NCBI RefSeq assembly: GCF_004028095.1
Contig: NZ_SBHM01000001.1
Coordinates: 1 to 64,000 of the forward strand
Reading direction: 5' to 3'
Length of the DNA: 64,000 nt
Origin: Paenarthrobacter ureafaciens
Lineage (GTDB): Bacteria > Actinomycetota > Actinomycetes > Actinomycetales > Micrococcaceae
Of the stretch, positions 47,973 to 57,439 are shown one piece after another; the stretch's first letter is position 1; every line of letters begins with the position of its first letter. The notes beneath the pieces were generated by a model. The model was not told where the DNA came from and searched no databases. It worked only from the letters and a program-made list of their open reading frames with translations. The position numbers were made by a program, and so were the translations under genes.

Positions 47973-48197
47973 ATGGTCACTGAAAACTCGAGCGTGGGGG
48001 CCGCTCACAACACCACCAACATGTTCGGCAGCGGGCTTTCCGGCATGGTTGCCGCGTATATCGGCGCACGTGCGATCGAGGATGAGGCGTACCGGAACGA
48101 GGACTGGAGCGCGGAGCGCGTCTTCCGTCCGAAACTGCCTAAATGGCGCCCGCGGAAGACCAGTCCCGGCGAGTCCGGCCCGGCACTGGCTCCCTGA
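47973..48197 (+). CDS. Small hypothetical protein, first gene of the catabolic cluster
   Basis: A 74-residue protein with no family I recognise. It has a small-residue hydrophobic stretch (NMFGSGLSGMVAAYIGARAIEDEAY), then a basic Pro-rich tail. GGAG lies six bases before the ATG. It sits between the TetR operator region and the AcoR-like gene 28 bases downstream, so it is likely cotranscribed. Could be a small membrane-associated partner; unknown. Confidence 0.6.
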   Translation: MVTENSSVGAAHNTTNMFGSGLSGMVAAYIGARAIEDEAYRNEDWSAERVFRPKLPKWRPRKTSPGESGPALAP

Positions 48198-48225
48198 CAC
48201 GCTTACCTGAAAGAGATCTGCCCCG

Positions 48226-50022
48226 ATGTCTGCTGAACTTTTGACCCCTTGGCCGTTGGAGACCCCTCACGAGACGAACCGAGTCCGTGAACTGTTCCTC
48301 ATGCAACCCCATGCCGACCTGAGCGGCATCCGCCCGATCGTGGCCCGGTCCTGGTACCGCAGCCGTGCTGCGGGAGTGGATGCCTTTGCCGACCGCGGGT
48401 TCTATGACGAAGGGCGCGTTGACGAGTACACCATCGCGGCGGCGGGCCCGCACCTGCAAAAACTCGATGAAGTGGCAGCCGATCTGGGCGGCTACGTCAA
48501 CATCACGGCCCCCAACGGGGTCCTGGTCAAAGCGGACTTCCTGCGTGACGATGGTTTCCCGGCCGGCTATTCCCTGCTGGAGGAAAGCTGCGGCAGCAAC
48601 GGTGAAGGACTGGCTTTGGAGGAGGGCCGTGGTGTCTGGTTGGCCCCGGAGGAACACTTCCGGGAGGACATGCGCGGAAACTGGTGCTTCGCCTCCTTGG
48701 TGCGGGATCCTTTCCACAACCGTGTACGGGCAGTCATAGGCCTCACCCTCCCCGCCAACCGGGTACCCAGCCTGGAGCCGTCCTCTACGCTGCTGATGCT
48801 TGAGGGTGTTGCCTCGCGGATCGAGCGGGACATCGAAGTGCGGACCTCGTCCAAGGAAAGGGCGCTCCTGAGTGAGTATCTGAGGGTCTCACGGCGCCGG
48901 GGGAACCGGCCTGTGATAGCAGTCGACGGCAAGAATTCCCTGCAGAATGCCGCCGCCACCGCCACCCTGGCAGACAACGATTTCTCGATTATTTCCGGCT
49001 ACGCCAAGGCAGTCATGTCCTCCGGACGTGACATGAACTGCGAAGTGATGCTTCAAGGCCCTGGGGTGTCCACCCTGGAGATCTCTCCCGTGACCCTGTC
49101 CGCGGCCAACGTGGGAGCAATAGTCGTGGTCCGCCCGCATGCACCCGGCAAGGAACAACGGGCAGGCGCCGCGAGGGGCGCCCTGACATTGGAAGCACCG
49201 CCGCAGCCCACAGCTGAAAGGCTCCTGAAGCACCTTAACGGCACGAGTACGGAATTCAAGCGCACGCTCAACCTTGCCCGGAAAGCGGTGGACCAAGACC
49301 GTTCGGTGGTCCTGATCGGTGAGCTGGGCAGCGGAAAACTACGCCTGGCCAACGCCATCGCATCATTACGCGGCGGCCAGATGGTGGTCGATGCCCGCGG
49401 CGGAGACCTGAGGAACCCCAACCTGAGGGACGTCCTGCACCGGGTAGCTACCGAACTTCCGGCCACGCTGATCGTGGAGCACGCCGATGAACTGTCGCAG
49501 AACGAAGCAACGGAGGTTGCACACCATCTGCGGGCTAACTCCAACACCAAACTGATCTTCACCATCACGCGTCCCACGGATGCCACGCTCCTGCTCTCGG
49601 AGGCCTTCGACGTTCTTGAGATCTCCGTGGCGCCCCTGCGCAACAGGCGCGAAGACATCCCCCACCTCGCCAACGCCATCGCCGAGGAACTGGGGGAGAG
49701 GCGGCTGTCCCGCAGGCTGATCACCACCCTCACGCATGCTGACTGGCCCCGGAACATCGATCAACTGCGGGCCGTCGTCTCCAATGCCGTTGAACGGGCC
49801 GAAGGCGCCGAGGTCACAGCTGACGACCTGCCACAGGGATTCCACCGCATCCTGACGAAGGGCCGGCTCTCCCGCCTTGAGGATGCGGAGCTCAGCGAAC
49901 TGCGAACGGCGCTCCAGGAAGCAAAGGGCAACCGCAGCCTTGCCGCCGAAACCCTGCAGATCGGACGCTCCACCCTCTATCGCCGCATGGACTACTTCCG
50001 CAGCCGCGGTTTCGACCTCTGA
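48226..50022 (+). CDS. AcoR-like GAF/AAA/Fis transcriptional regulator
   Basis: A 598-residue regulator. The N-terminal region (about 35-215) holds a GAF-like sensor, including SLLEESCGSNGEGLALEEGR. The central AAA-like domain (about 345-520) has a P-loop, GELGSGK, and IVEHADELS in the Walker B place. The C-terminal Fis-type HTH is LQEAKGNRSLAAETLQIGRSTLYRRMDYF. The sigma-54 contact motif GAFTGA is missing and the AAA core is short, as in actinobacterial AcoR-like proteins, which act with ordinary sigma factors. Likely activator of the genes that follow; ligand unknown. Confidence 0.88.
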   Translation: MSAELLTPWPLETPHETNRVRELFLMQPHADLSGIRPIVARSWYRSRAAGVDAFADRGFYDEGRVDEYTIAAAGPHLQKLDEVAADLGGYVNITAPNGVLVKADFLRDDGFPAGYSLLEESCGSNGEGLALEEGRGVWLAPEEHFREDMRGNWCFASLVRDPFHNRVRAVIGLTLPANRVPSLEPSSTLLMLEGVASRIERDIEVRTSSKERALLSEYLRVSRRRGNRPVIAVDGKNSLQNAAATATLADNDFSIISGYAKAVMSSGRDMNCEVMLQGPGVSTLEISPVTLSAANVGAIVVVRPHAPGKEQRAGAARGALTLEAPPQPTAERLLKHLNGTSTEFKRTLNLARKAVDQDRSVVLIGELGSGKLRLANAIASLRGGQMVVDARGGDLRNPNLRDVLHRVATELPATLIVEHADELSQNEATEVAHHLRANSNTKLIFTITRPTDATLLLSEAFDVLEISVAPLRNRREDIPHLANAIAEELGERRLSRRLITTLTHADWPRNIDQLRAVVSNAVERAEGAEVTADDLPQGFHRILTKGRLSRLEDAELSELRTALQEAKGNRSLAAETLQIGRSTLYRRMDYFRSRGFDL

Positions 50023-50059
50023 TCCCTGGACGGGATAACAACCAGCCCTGCTTGAACCG

Positions 50060-50084
50060 GCCGGCCATCCTCGCGATGGCCGGC
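50060..50084. terminator. Hairpin after the AcoR-like gene
   Basis: Perfect 10-bp stem GCCGGCCATC/GATGGCCGGC with a 5-base loop, 37 bases past the stop; no T-run follows. Confidence 0.6.
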
Positions 50085-50109
50085 TCCTGCACGTGCGGAA
50101 GCCTGGCCC

Positions 50110-50125
50110 TGGGACACGTGTCCCA
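50110..50125. promoter_or_regulatory. Perfect 16-bp palindrome before the dehydrogenase gene
   Basis: TGGGACACGTGTCCCA, 130 bases upstream of the D-2-hydroxyacid dehydrogenase start. Closely related to 47926-47941. Rest of 50023-50255 shows nothing else. Confidence 0.6.
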
Positions 50126-50255
50126 CGGCGGTGTCTCGATCTGGTACGGATCGGCGCCTTGTTCCCGCGTTGTACTGGAAATCACCCGACGCCGGCCGCC
50201 CCAAGGAGTGGCCGGCAGCGACCGAGGGTACGACGACGAACAGGACGAACACACT

Positions 50256-51203
50256 ATGACCCGCGATGCCCAGGGAACCATTCTTGTGGCCCCCCACCAT
50301 TTCCCGGACCTGGACCGCGAGCAAGCGCTCGCGGCGGAGTTCGGTTACACACTCAAGCCGGCGGCAGACACCGAAGCCTTCCGTGAGGCCCTGCCCGAAG
50401 CCGACATCGTGATGATCACCCCCTACGCCAAGCTCACTGCCTCGGACTTCCCTTCGATGACCAAATGCCGGGCAGTCATCCGCTACGGAATCGGCTACGA
50501 CAACATCGACGTTGCCGCAGCAACCGAGGCGGGCATCCCGGTCTCCATCGTCCCCGGTACGGCCTCGGAAGAAGTTGCCTCCCACGCCTTCGCCATGGGC
50601 CTGGCACTGGCTCGTCGCCTGCCAGCCGGGAACGCGGCGATCAACAACCTCGGCTGGGCCGGCACCATCGGATACGACACCCCCGTGCTGTCCGAGCTTG
50701 AAGTCGGTGTCCTGGGCATGGGCCGCATCGGGCAGCACGTTGCCCGCATGTACGCAGCTGTAGGGGCCCGGGTCCGCGCGTACGATCCGTTCGTTACGGA
50801 CAGCTTCGTGGACATGGCCGGACTGGAAACCATCCTTGGGAATTCCGACGTCGTCTCCCTCCATCTGCCGCTGAATGAGGACACCGCGAACCTCATCTCC
50901 ACGGACGTCCTCGCCGCGATGCGCAAAGGCACTGTGATCGTCAACGTGTCCCGCGGTGGCCTCATCGATGAAGTCGCATTGGCCGGGGCGTTGTCCTCGG
51001 GGCATATCGCCGGCGCCGGCATCGACACGTTCGCCCAGGAGCCCCTCGGCGCGGACCACCCGCTTCGTTCTGCGCCCAACGCTATCCTCACGCCGCACAT
51101 CGCCTGGCGTTCAAACCGGTCCACGGGGGCCCTGCAGGACGGTGCCGTGGAACGGGTCCGCCTTGCGCTGACGGGCCAGCCCCTCATTGACCTCGTGAAC
51201 TGA
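50256..51203 (+). CDS. D-2-hydroxyacid dehydrogenase
   Basis: A 315-residue NAD-dependent enzyme: VGVLGMGRIGQHVARM (nucleotide binding), VNVSRGGLIDE (catalytic Arg region), AGAGIDTFAQEP (Glu region) and LTPHIAW (catalytic His). It interconverts 2-oxo and D-2-hydroxy acids. Frame opens at 50052, but that would cover the palindrome and homologs start near MTRDAQGTILVAPH. First structural gene of the cluster; the aminotransferase follows after 54 bases. Confidence 0.88.
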   Translation: MTRDAQGTILVAPHHFPDLDREQALAAEFGYTLKPAADTEAFREALPEADIVMITPYAKLTASDFPSMTKCRAVIRYGIGYDNIDVAAATEAGIPVSIVPGTASEEVASHAFAMGLALARRLPAGNAAINNLGWAGTIGYDTPVLSELEVGVLGMGRIGQHVARMYAAVGARVRAYDPFVTDSFVDMAGLETILGNSDVVSLHLPLNEDTANLISTDVLAAMRKGTVIVNVSRGGLIDEVALAGALSSGHIAGAGIDTFAQEPLGADHPLRSAPNAILTPHIAWRSNRSTGALQDGAVERVRLALTGQPLIDLVN

Positions 51204-51211
51204 TATGTCCC

Positions 51212-51245
51212 GTGAGCTGAAAAGACTTGTGAACTGAAAAGACTG
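51212..51245 (+). repeat. 17-base tandem repeat in the gap before the aminotransferase
   Basis: GTGAGCTGAAAAGACTT is followed directly by GTGAACTGAAAAGACTG; 15 of 17 positions are equal. It ends at the ribosome site GGAGA of the aminotransferase gene. Confidence 0.75.
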
Positions 51246-51257
51246 GAGAAACCTGAA

Positions 51258-52553
51258 TTGGCAACCACCAACCATCTGGAACAAACGCTTGAGGTGCAGA
51301 ACCCGGTCGAGGACCCGCACCTGCGCCGGGGACCGCGGGGCTTCCCGCTCTTGCCGGGCGGTTACGGGCGCTCAACCTATTACACCGGCGCTCCGAGCCC
51401 CTACGCGATCAAGGGTGAGGGCTACCGGGTGTGGGATGACCGCGGCCGCGAGCTGATCGATGCAAACAACAACTTCACGTCGCTGATCCACGGCAACGCC
51501 CACCCCGACATCACCGAGGCCGCCACCAAGGCCCTCTCCAGCGGCGCCAGCTGGGGGATCCCCAACCTTTACGAATGGGAACTGGCGGAACTGTTGCTGG
51601 GCCGCCTGCCGGAACTGGACCAGGTGCGGTTCGCGAACTCCGGTACCGAGGCCGTCATGTCGGCCATCCGTATTGCTAGGGCCAGCACCGGACGCGAAAA
51701 GGTCATCGTTACCAAGGGCGGTTACCACGGCACCTCCGAGGTTGCCCTGGTTCCCGGCGGTCCTTCCTACCAGCGCGGTGTCACCCGCGGGGTGATCGAC
51801 GACGTCACTGCGGTGCCGCTGAACGACGTCGAATTCCTGCGTCAGGCGGTTGAATCCGCTCCGGACGCATACGCCGCCATCATCCTGGATCTCTTGCCGA
51901 ACCGGGCCGGGCTCCTGACGATCAACCAGGAATTCGTCCGCACCGCCCGGGAACTGGCTACCCGCTACGGCCTCGTCCTGATCATCGACGAGGTCATCAG
52001 CCTCCGCCTTGGCTACAACGGCTTCAGCGGCGAGTACGGGGTTACTCCGGACTTGCTGACCACGGGAAAGCTCATCGGCGGAGGCTTCCCGGTCGGTGCT
52101 GTTTGCGGCAAGGCCGGGCTCATGGCGGAGGTTGACCCGACCCGTCCCGGGAGCCTGCCGCACGGAGGTACATTCTCCGGCAACCCGGTCAGCATGGCCG
52201 CCGGTGCCGTTGCCCTTCGCCTCTATACCCAGGATGAAGTCAAGCGCCTGAACCAGTTGGGCGACACCGCCCGCGAAACGGTGAACTCCCGTGTGGCCGA
52301 CGCCGGTTGGGAGATCCGTGGCCGTGGCTCACTCCTCCGCGCGGTTCCGGCCGGCGCGGAGAAGGTGGACGAACACACCCAGCACAGCCTGTGGTGGGCC
52401 TCCTACGAGCGCGGACTGCTCGGTTCCCCGGCCAACCTGCTGTCCCTGTCCACGCCTATGGACGAGAAAGTGGTGGCCGACATCGCAGACCGCCTGGCCG
52501 CCGCCGTCCTGGCTGTGGCCTCGCAGGCTCCCGCGACGGAAGGTGCCAAGTAG
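51258..52553 (+). CDS. Class III aminotransferase (glutamate-1-semialdehyde aminomutase-like)
   Basis: A 431-residue PLP enzyme. RFANSGTEAVMSAIRIAR, YHGTSEVALVPGG, IIDEVISLRLGYNG and LTTGKLIGGGFPVGAVCG (PLP Lys near 271) are present. Starts with TTG at 51258; GGAGA is eight bases upstream. It resembles HemL-type enzymes, but chromosomal context is catabolic, so it more likely moves an amino group from an omega- or beta-amino acid to give a semialdehyde for the dehydrogenase at 60809 (inference). Confidence 0.85.
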   Translation: MATTNHLEQTLEVQNPVEDPHLRRGPRGFPLLPGGYGRSTYYTGAPSPYAIKGEGYRVWDDRGRELIDANNNFTSLIHGNAHPDITEAATKALSSGASWGIPNLYEWELAELLLGRLPELDQVRFANSGTEAVMSAIRIARASTGREKVIVTKGGYHGTSEVALVPGGPSYQRGVTRGVIDDVTAVPLNDVEFLRQAVESAPDAYAAIILDLLPNRAGLLTINQEFVRTARELATRYGLVLIIDEVISLRLGYNGFSGEYGVTPDLLTTGKLIGGGFPVGAVCGKAGLMAEVDPTRPGSLPHGGTFSGNPVSMAAGAVALRLYTQDEVKRLNQLGDTARETVNSRVADAGWEIRGRGSLLRAVPAGAEKVDEHTQHSLWWASYERGLLGSPANLLSLSTPMDEKVVADIADRLAAAVLAVASQAPATEGAK

Positions 52554-52555
52554 CC

Positions 52556-53455
52556 ATGAAGATCGTTTCCTATGAACACGAATCCGGCATCCGCGGCGGT
52601 GTGCTGATCGAGGACACCGTCTACGACCTGGAGCTGCTCCTGCAGGGTTCCGGCCAGGCAGTGCACGGAGCCACCACGTCCGTCCGGGAATTTCTGGAAC
52701 TGTATGGCGACCGGCTCGAGGCCGTGTCAGCCGAAGTCAGCGCCCTGGCCGGCCACGACCCGGAAGCCCATGTGGGGGCCAGGGCCGATGTACGCCTGAC
52801 CACACCCGTACCGGACCCCTCCAAGGTGCTGTGCATCGGACTGAACTACAAGGACCACGTCGCAGAGACCGGCCGTGCGTTCCCCGAGTACCCGGACGTT
52901 TTCGCCAAGTTCGCGTCCACCATGGTGGGGCCCGACGACGACATCGGCGGCGCCAGGGTCAGCGAAAACCTCGATTTTGAAGGTGAGCTCGCCGTGGTGA
53001 TCGGTCGCAGGGCCAGCGAAGTTTCCGAAGAAGAAGCACTCGGCTACGTAGCCGCAGTGGCCCCGCTGAACGATGTCACCGCCCGGGACCTGCAATACCG
53101 CGGCACGCAGTGGCTGGCAGGCAAGGCCATTGACGGGTCAACCCCGTGGGGTCCTGCACTGGTCACCCTGGACGAAGTGGGCGATCCGCAAAACCTGGAC
53201 CTCGCTACCCGCGTCAACGGCATCGAAGTGCAGCGCTCCAATACCCGCTACCAGATCTTCCCGATCGCGCGGATCGTCTCCTATCTCTCTGGTTTCCTCA
53301 CCCTGGAACCGGGCGACGTCATTGCCACGGGAACTCCGCAGGGCATCGGTGCCAAGCGGAACCCGCCTGTCTGGCTGGAACCGGGAGACACGGTGGAAAT
53401 CGACATCGAGAACGTGGGACTGCTCCGAAACACCGTCGGCAAGCCCCAGCCCTAA
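52556..53455 (+). CDS. Fumarylacetoacetate hydrolase-family protein
   Basis: A 299-residue protein. The FAH domain (about 85-295) has VLCIGLNYKDHVAETG, NLDFEGELAVVIGR with metal-binding Glu residues, NDVTARDLQYRG and GDVIATGTPQGIG. Family members cleave C-C bonds in acylpyruvates, decarboxylate oxaloacetate-like acids, or hydrate or isomerise diketoacids. ATG is two bases after the aminotransferase stop. Longer frames upstream are shadows of that gene. Confidence 0.88.
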   Translation: MKIVSYEHESGIRGGVLIEDTVYDLELLLQGSGQAVHGATTSVREFLELYGDRLEAVSAEVSALAGHDPEAHVGARADVRLTTPVPDPSKVLCIGLNYKDHVAETGRAFPEYPDVFAKFASTMVGPDDDIGGARVSENLDFEGELAVVIGRRASEVSEEEALGYVAAVAPLNDVTARDLQYRGTQWLAGKAIDGSTPWGPALVTLDEVGDPQNLDLATRVNGIEVQRSNTRYQIFPIARIVSYLSGFLTLEPGDVIATGTPQGIGAKRNPPVWLEPGDTVEIDIENVGLLRNTVGKPQP

Positions 53456-53487
53456 CCCCTGCAAACTCTACGAAAGTTATGAAGACC

Positions 53488-55578
53488 ATGAGTGATGTAC
53501 AAACACAACCAGGCGAGGCCAGGTATCGGATCGCCGTCGACACCGGCGGTACCTTTACCGACGTGGTTGTCGGTTCCAACAGCGGTGACATGGCCGTCGG
53601 CAAGGCGCTGACCACCTACGACCGCGTGTTCACCGGCTTCGAAGCCTCGGTTCGCCGGGCGGCGGAATCCGTTGGCTGGAGCGGCGACGATGTGCTCCGC
53701 AACGCAGACGTGATTGTCTACGGCACCACCCACGCCACCAACGCAGTGCTCACCGGCAAGGTCGCCAAGACTGCGCTGCTGACCACGGACGGTTTCGCAG
53801 ACACCCTGTTGCTCCGCGAAGGTGGCCGTCGTGATGCCTTCGATTCCAAGGCTGCCTACCCGCCGCCGTACATTCCCCGCCACCTGACCTTCGAAATTAC
53901 CGAACGAATCTCCGCCGAGGGCGACGTCCTGGTGCCCTTGGACGAGGAGCAGGTCCGCGAGGCCCTCGCTTCCTTCAAGGAACAAGGGATCGAGGCCGTC
54001 GCCGTCTCCTTCCTGTGGTCGATCATCAACGACGTCCACGAAAAGCGCGTGGCCGAACTGATCCACGAGATCCTTCCCGGGGTTCCCTACACGCTCTCCA
54101 ACGAGGCCAACCCCACCATCCGCGAATACCGCCGCTCCTCGGCAGCCTCGATCGACGCCTCCCTGAAACCGTTGATGGCCGACCATTTGGGCAAGTTGCG
54201 CGCAGACCTGCAGGAATACGGTTTTGCAGGCGATCTGCTGGTGGTCACCTCCGAGGGCGCTGTCCTCGACGTCGCGGATGTTCTTGACCGTCCGGTCCTG
54301 CTGCTGAACTCCGGCCCGTCCATGGCGCCTCTGGTGGGGGCCGCGGCGGCCCCGGACCGCGACACCGTGGTGGTTTGCGACATGGGCGGCACCACCTTCG
54401 ACGTCTCCCTGGTGGAGGAAGGCGTGGTTCGCCACACCCGCGAGGCATGGCTGGGCGAACCCTTCGTCGGCCACCTCACAGGCCTGTCGTCCGTTGCTGT
54501 GTCCAGCATCGGCGCCGGCGGCGGCAGCATCGCATGGATCGACGGCGGCGGCCTCCTCCGCGTAGGACCGCAAAGCGCGCGAAGCACGCCCGGCCCCGCA
54601 GCCTACGGCCGCGGCGGTGAAGAACCGACCGTCACCGATGCGTGCGTGGCACTGGGCTACCTCGACGCCGACGGTTTCGAGGGTGGCTTCACCCTCGACC
54701 GTGAAGCTGCCATCAAGGCAATCGACACCCGCATCGCCGGTCCATTGCAGATGGACACGCTGCAGGCCGCCCAAGCGATCCTTGATGTCTCCGCCAACCA
54801 CATGGCCACAGCCATCCGGCAGTCTGCCCTCGAACAGGGCGTTGACCCCCGTGGTGCGCTCATTGTTGCCGGCGGTGGCGCAGGCGCCATGGTCGCCGCG
54901 ATCATCGGCAGGCTCCTGGAAGCGGGCACCGTCCTTGTCCCGGCAACCGCCGGCGTCCTCGCCGCCTACGGCGCCCACCGCGCCCCGATCGCCACCGAGT
55001 TCCTCTCCCCGCTGCACAACGACACCCGCAGTTTCGACGCCGGTTCGGCCTCCCGCGCTGTGGAGGATCTGACAGCCAAGGCTGAGCTCTTTGTGAAGCG
55101 CTTCGACGGCGTAGGCGAAGCGCCCAAGGTCACCTACTTCGTGGATGCCCGGTACCCCGGCCAGGCCTGGGACCTCCGCGTCTACCTCGACGCCGCCCCG
55201 GACACCTCCGGCGATGCGGCAGGCATCATCGAGCGCGCCTTCCACGAAGAGCACGACCGCCGCAACGGCACCCACGATCCGGACAGCCGCGTGGAGATCA
55301 TCACCTGGGGCGTCCGCGTGGAAATCCCGCGTCCGGAGCACACCAAGTCCGAAGGCGAACTCAGCCGCACCGCGGAAATCCACCGTACGGATGACATCGT
55401 CTTTGGCGGCGAACCCTTCAGCACCCAGCGCTACCGCGGCGTGACACTCGCTCCCCGCGACAAGATCGTGGGACCGGCCGTCATCGACCAGCCCACCACC
55501 ACCATCGTCGTACCGCCGGAATGGGACGCGACGCTCGATGAACGATCCAACATCTACCTCACCCGTAAGGAGGCGTAA
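53488..55578 (+). CDS. Hydantoinase/oxoprolinase subunit A (HyuA)
   Basis: A 696-residue HyuA-type protein. The N-terminal Hydant_A_N domain starts YRIAVDTGGTFTDVVVG; the core has VCDMGGTTFDVSLV, SSIGAGGGSIAWID, GPAAYGRGGEEPTVTDA and LIVAGGGAGAMVAAI. These ASKHA-fold enzymes use ATP to open cyclic amides (hydantoin, 5-oxoproline, caprolactam, pyrrolidinone) or carboxylate ketones, always with a B subunit, here adjacent. ATG 53488 chosen; 53479 possible. Confidence 0.92.
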   Translation: MSDVQTQPGEARYRIAVDTGGTFTDVVVGSNSGDMAVGKALTTYDRVFTGFEASVRRAAESVGWSGDDVLRNADVIVYGTTHATNAVLTGKVAKTALLTTDGFADTLLLREGGRRDAFDSKAAYPPPYIPRHLTFEITERISAEGDVLVPLDEEQVREALASFKEQGIEAVAVSFLWSIINDVHEKRVAELIHEILPGVPYTLSNEANPTIREYRRSSAASIDASLKPLMADHLGKLRADLQEYGFAGDLLVVTSEGAVLDVADVLDRPVLLLNSGPSMAPLVGAAAAPDRDTVVVCDMGGTTFDVSLVEEGVVRHTREAWLGEPFVGHLTGLSSVAVSSIGAGGGSIAWIDGGGLLRVGPQSARSTPGPAAYGRGGEEPTVTDACVALGYLDADGFEGGFTLDREAAIKAIDTRIAGPLQMDTLQAAQAILDVSANHMATAIRQSALEQGVDPRGALIVAGGGAGAMVAAIIGRLLEAGTVLVPATAGVLAAYGAHRAPIATEFLSPLHNDTRSFDAGSASRAVEDLTAKAELFVKRFDGVGEAPKVTYFVDARYPGQAWDLRVYLDAAPDTSGDAAGIIERAFHEEHDRRNGTHDPDSRVEIITWGVRVEIPRPEHTKSEGELSRTAEIHRTDDIVFGGEPFSTQRYRGVTLAPRDKIVGPAVIDQPTTTIVVPPEWDATLDERSNIYLTRKEA

Positions 55579-55580
55579 CC

Positions 55581-57341
55581 GTGACCCGCGAATTCGATCC
55601 CGTAAAGCTCTCGGTCCTTGCCAACGCATTCGACGGCATTGTCCGCGAGATGACCAGCGGCCTGCTCCGCTCCGCCCGCTCTTCGGTCATCAACACGGCC
55701 CGCGACTTCTCCTGCGCCGTGCTGACCGCGGACAACCAGCTGCTCGCCGCAGCCGAAGGCGTGCCGGTGCACGTCTTCGGTGCCGGCCCGCTGGGCGAGG
55801 ACATGGTTGAACTGCACAAGGACATCCGCGAAGGCGACGCGTTCCTGCACAACGACCCCTACATGGGTAACTCCCACGCAGCCGACCACGTGATCCTGGT
55901 GCCCATCTTCATCCAGGGCCGCCACCTCTTCACCGCCGTGACCAAGGCCCACCAGGCCGACTGCGGCAACTCGCTTCCCACCACGTTCTTCGCCACCGCG
56001 CGGGACGTGTACGAGGAAGGCGCGTTGATCTTCCCCTGCGTGCGGATCCAACGCGACTACACGGACATCGACGACATCATCCGCATGTGCCGCTCCCGCA
56101 TCCGTGTTCCCGACCAGTGGTACGGCGACTACCTGGCGTCCGTCGGCGCCTCGCGTATTGCCGAACGCCGCATTCACGAACTCGCTGAGAAGTTCGGCGT
56201 GGATGACCTGGTGGACTTCGTGGATGCCTGGTTCGACTACTCCGAGCGGCTGACCGCCAGCGCGATCGAGAAGCTGCCCGAGTACATCCTCCACGGCACC
56301 TCCGCCCACGATCCTTTCCCCGGCACAGGCCCTGGCGGTGTGCAGCTCCAGGCAACCCTGGAGGTCAAGCCCAAGCAGGGCAAAGTCGTGATCGACCTGC
56401 GCAACAACCCGGACAACCTGCCCAACGGCCTGAACCTGACCAAGGCAACGGCAACCGGTGCGGCACTGGCCGGCATTCTTTCCGGCATCCCGGAAAACCT
56501 GCCGAGCAACGCCGGAACTTTCCGCCGCGTTGAGGTGCTGCTGCGCGACGGCTGCGCCGTCGGAGTTCCCAAGCACCCCTACTCCTGCTCCTCAGGCACC
56601 ACCAACCTGGCAGACCGCGTCGTCAACATCGTCCAGGCCGCCTTCTCCCAGATCGACGACGGCTACGGAACTGCCGAAGGTGCTGCCGGTCAAGCGCCGG
56701 CCAAGTCGGTGATCTCCGGAACGGACGAACGCAACGGCAACGCCTACGTGAACCAGATCCTGGTAGGCGGCGTCGGCGGTCCGGCCACCCCGTACGTTGA
56801 CGGCTGGCCCACCTACCAGCGTCCCGTCTGCGGGGCCCTCCTCTACCACGACAGCGTGGAAGTGGACGAGCAGCGCTACCCGATCCTCGTCCACGAACGC
56901 ACACTGGTCGCAGACTCCGGAGGAGCCGGCCGCCAGCGCGGCGGCCTGGCAACCCGCGTCACCATGGAACCCCGCGGTGAAAGCGTCACCCTCACTTACG
57001 GCATCGAAGGCAAGATCAACCCGCCGAAGGGCGTCCGCGGCGGCCACGACGGCGCCGGGCCCTCCGCCTGGGTGGAAGACCTCAAGACCGGCGAACGCCG
57101 GGAGATCCCCGTGGTGGGCCGCTACGACCTGCAGTCGGGCGAGAAAGTCGTGTCCATCACCCCCGGCGGTGGCGGCTACGGCGACCCGCTGGAGCGCGAC
57201 GTCCTGGCAGTCCTCGACGACTACCGCGAATCCCGGATCACGCTCGACGCTGCAGCAGCCGATTACGGCGTGGTCATCACAGGCGGGGCCGTGGACGAGG
57301 CCGCCACGGCCAAGGCACGCCAGGGGCGCCTGGCCGTTTAG
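55581..57341 (+). CDS. Hydantoinase/oxoprolinase subunit B (HyuB)
   Basis: A 586-residue HyuB protein: SVLANAFDGIVREMTSGL, SRDFSCAVLTADNQL-like stretch near residue 45, HNDPYMGNSHAADHVILVP, SGTTNLADRV-like part and GGGGYGDPLERD at the end. GTG start at 55581 with AAGGAGG eight bases upstream, two bases after the HyuA stop, so stoichiometric production is expected. Partner of HyuA. Confidence 0.92.
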   Translation: MTREFDPVKLSVLANAFDGIVREMTSGLLRSARSSVINTARDFSCAVLTADNQLLAAAEGVPVHVFGAGPLGEDMVELHKDIREGDAFLHNDPYMGNSHAADHVILVPIFIQGRHLFTAVTKAHQADCGNSLPTTFFATARDVYEEGALIFPCVRIQRDYTDIDDIIRMCRSRIRVPDQWYGDYLASVGASRIAERRIHELAEKFGVDDLVDFVDAWFDYSERLTASAIEKLPEYILHGTSAHDPFPGTGPGGVQLQATLEVKPKQGKVVIDLRNNPDNLPNGLNLTKATATGAALAGILSGIPENLPSNAGTFRRVEVLLRDGCAVGVPKHPYSCSSGTTNLADRVVNIVQAAFSQIDDGYGTAEGAAGQAPAKSVISGTDERNGNAYVNQILVGGVGGPATPYVDGWPTYQRPVCGALLYHDSVEVDEQRYPILVHERTLVADSGGAGRQRGGLATRVTMEPRGESVTLTYGIEGKINPPKGVRGGHDGAGPSAWVEDLKTGERREIPVVGRYDLQSGEKVVSITPGGGGYGDPLERDVLAVLDDYRESRITLDAAAADYGVVITGGAVDEAATAKARQGRLAV

Positions 57342-57381
57342 CCACCCACCCGGCCACCGGCCACAGCGCTATAGCCACACG

Positions 57382-57410
57382 TCCCGGGGCGGGGTATCCT
57401 CGCCCCGGGA
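57382..57410. terminator. Hairpin between hyuB and the Gfo/Idh gene
   Basis: Perfect 10-bp stem TCCCGGGGCG/CGCCCCGGGA with a 9-base loop, 40 bases after the HyuB stop. No T-run, so attenuation or RNA stabilisation is also possible. Confidence 0.55.
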
Positions 57411-57439
57411 TGTTCCAACAAGCACTAACGGAGATTCAC

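Noticed and set aside
51258..52553. hemL for tetrapyrrole synthesis
   Set aside because: Position within a catabolic unit and absence of other hem genes make a catabolic aminotransferase more likely.
53452..55629. Long minus-strand frame opposite hyuA (725 codons)
   Set aside because: Codon-position GC mirror of HyuA, whose motifs run through the whole plus-strand frame.
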